The notes below the pieces were generated by a model. It made no database searches, had not been told where the DNA came from, and saw only the letters and a list, made by a program, of their open reading frames with translations. A stretch of DNA of 64,000 bases from Flagellimonas alvinocaridis (GTDB taxonomy: Bacteria; Bacteroidota; Bacteroidia; Flavobacteriales; Flavobacteriaceae), in the NCBI RefSeq assembly GCF_004916895.1, contig NZ_SNTZ01000006.1, positions 1-64,000 of the forward strand, written 5' to 3'. Below, in pieces: positions 62,771-64,000 of the stretch (positions are counted from its first letter, which is position 1; the number at the start of each line of letters is the position of its first letter). A program made the translations under genes and the position numbers.

Positions 62771-62792
62771 GAATGGGGAAATACCCCCATTC
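62771..62792 (-). terminator. Terminator after the second barrel-like gene
   Basis: GAATGGGG (62771-62778) pairs with CCCCATTC (62785-62792). The minus-strand reading is followed by a T-run (A-run 62766-62770 on the plus strand). Confidence 0.85.
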
Positions 62793-62818
62793 TCTGTTTG
62801 ATTGTTTAATATAACGAT

Positions 62819-63277
62819 TTAATTAAAGGCAAATTGTAGTCCAAATCCAAAGGCGCCTACTTCATTGTCCCCATCACTAAGTACAATGGCTGGTCGCCAA
62901 TCAAAATTGGCCACAAATGGCACTCCATTTATCTTAAAATCCAATCCTAAATGGGGGCGTAATGCAAAAACATTGTCTACGTCATCCACCAAAATAATGC
63001 TTGGCCCTGCTCCTGCGTACCAACGCAATCCTCCAGCTCTGGTAAACCCTTTGTGGTAGGAATAGAGCACTGTGATCATTGTGGCACCATCCTCAAAACC
63101 CAAATCGGCCTGACCGACATGGTTACTGGTAAAAAAATACTTTCCTGTAGCGCCAATAAAAGTTGCACTATCAACGGCATCAACACCTAGCCCCAATGCT
63201 GCCTTATAACTGGTTTGTGCCTTTACGGCAACAGTGCCCAACATAGCTAAAGCTACAACAAATACAAATTTTTTCAT
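62819..63277 (-). CDS. Small secreted beta-barrel-like protein
   Basis: A 152-residue protein with a signal peptide (1 to about 20, ending VAVKA). The mature part is a string of beta strands with Gly turns and ends FGFGLQFAFN, like an outer-membrane last strand. It is unrelated in detail to its two barrel neighbours but of the same general type. Function unknown. Confidence 0.85.
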   Translation of the reverse strand: MKKFVFVVALAMLGTVAVKAQTSYKAALGLGVDAVDSATFIGATGKYFFTSNHVGQADLGFEDGATMITVLYSYHKGFTRAGGLRWYAGAGPSIILVDDVDNVFALRPHLGLDFKINGVPFVANFDWRPAIVLSDGDNEVGAFGFGLQFAFN

Positions 63278-63361
63278 TTTTCTGTGTTTAAGTTAATATT
63301 AATGGTTCAACTGTATCAGATTTGAGGCTGTGACCAGTTTATTTTTATGCTATCCAAGGTA

Positions 63362-63880
63362 TCAGAAGAGGAACAAAATCCCCAAGGCTACTATAGAGAA
63401 ATTCCCATCGTTGCTGATATTGATGTATGATACGTTTAGCTCCGTATTTCCAGTAATATTGTATCCTACTGAAGGTCTTACATAAAACCCGCCCTCATTT
63501 CCGTCATTGATTCCCACAGCATAGCCCACATCGGCCCCCAACTTAAAATCGTAGGTGGGGTAAAGCCTTAGCGACCCCGTTAAGGGTACAAACTGAAAAT
63601 CCTCGAACTCGTTCTCCACAGTTACATTGCCTACCGTAACAGTTTTGGTTTCCCCAAAGGCATTAATGAACCCTGAGGCCAAACCAATATCAACAAGTTC
63701 CGATACGCTCCAATGGTAAGCCAAATCCAATCCAATGCTGAATTTGGATATTTCCGAAGCATCCCCAACAGGAATACCTGCATTAAACCCTGCTTTAAAA
63801 CTACTTCTGTCCACATGCTGTGCCATTGCCGAAAATGTCAGTGCAAATAGTCCTAGTGTCAATAAGAATATTCTTTTCAT
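63362..63880 (-). CDS. Outer-membrane beta-barrel protein
   Basis: A 172-residue protein with a signal peptide (about 1-20, ending FSAMAQ) and a barrel of about eight strands that ends ALGILFLF. The opening HVDRSSFKAGFNAGIPVGD is typical of Bacteroidota porin-like proteins. Function unknown. From its start codon at 63880 to the window end (120 bp) I see no further gene. Confidence 0.88.
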   Translation of the reverse strand: MKRIFLLTLGLFALTFSAMAQHVDRSSFKAGFNAGIPVGDASEISKFSIGLDLAYHWSVSELVDIGLASGFINAFGETKTVTVGNVTVENEFEDFQFVPLTGSLRLYPTYDFKLGADVGYAVGINDGNEGGFYVRPSVGYNITGNTELNVSYINISNDGNFSIVALGILFLF

Positions 63881-64000
63881 TGTTTTGGTTTTTTATTCAG
63901 GATAAAAACGTTTCAATGCCGGATATAGTGCTTTTTGTAATAAAAAACGTATTAAATCCACTGAACGTCTCTACTTGTAACTCAAAACCTTGGCGGAAAA

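Noticed and set aside
1..64000. CRISPR array, prophage or rRNA operon
   Set aside because: No regularly spaced repeats of 20-40 bp with unique spacers, no phage structural genes and no rRNA sequence were seen.

Overview
The window reads as chromosomal DNA from a marine-type member of the Flavobacteriaceae (Bacteroidota), possibly close to Muricauda/Allomuricauda; the genus is a guess. The evidence is the gene set and order (gyrA followed by a secreted TPR protein, pyrR-pyrB-rnz, sixA-ppk1-ppx, DUF3822-rsmD, an ECF sigma factor with DUF4097/DUF2807 proteins), moderately AT-rich DNA, and promoters of the Bacteroidota type (TTTG, about 19 nt, TAnnTTTG) upstream of a tRNA, rpsA, rnpB and the threonine operon. 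About 60 protein genes, two tRNAs and RNase P RNA fill nearly all of the sequence. Most are housekeeping genes.

Layout. 1-300: tandem 24-bp repeats resembling one end of an IS21-family element, then a terminator. 313-504: tRNA-Pro and tRNA-Ser. 617-6026: PgpH-type HD phosphohydrolase, thiolase, an NlpC/P60-like protein whose catalytic Cys codon reads Ser, and a TPR protein. 6057-13513: gyrA, clpC, a small STAS-like unknown and the NAD(P)HX repair fusion. 13567-18442: the thr operon (thrA-thrB-thrC) behind a leader with a Thr-rich 17-residue peptide, which suggests attenuation. 18545-23412: gcvT, an RmlD-like protein, a CBM9-like secreted protein, pterin dehydratase, YebC and a membrane protein/XRE pair with a palindromic upstream region. 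23433-28604 (minus): helicase, DUF4126, kdsB, HAD, kdnB and an acyltransferase. Its Kdo 8-oxidase (KdnB) points to 8-amino-Kdo in the LPS, although the partner aminotransferase KdnA is not in the window.

28713-33571: a membrane protein and DUF3822 (ASKHA-like) pair, rsmD, rnpB (minus), dnaX and miaE. 33568-42430 (minus): ppx, ppk1, sixA and pdxH, then rnz, a small STAS-like protein, pyrB and pyrR, then rpsA. 42688-44412 is the most accessory-looking part: a LysM protein, a small helical protein and a lone DUF4304 gene bounded by inverted-repeat sequence like an integron cassette. 44413-47609: lon and cmk. 47827-50782: an ECF sigma factor, a putative anti-sigma factor and two surface beta-repeat proteins behind an ECF-like promoter, probably an autoregulated envelope-stress unit. 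50865-57544 (minus): MFS transporter, M48 protease lipoprotein, GH31 glucosidase and glgB. 57702-61649: collagen-like lipoprotein, two tandem MsrB enzymes (one lipoprotein, one cytoplasmic), a DinB-like protein, lpd and DUF3817. 61641-63880 (minus): aroQ and three small outer-membrane beta-barrel proteins.

No CRISPR array, prophage, complete insertion sequence or rRNA was seen. The best leads for something under-described are the threonine leader (13603-13772), the DUF4304 cassette (43695-44310), the ECF/anti-sigma/adhesin-like operon (47779-50782), the Kdo8N-type cluster, and the membrane protein/DUF3822 pair. All calls come from reading the sequence and family memory; no database search was run.
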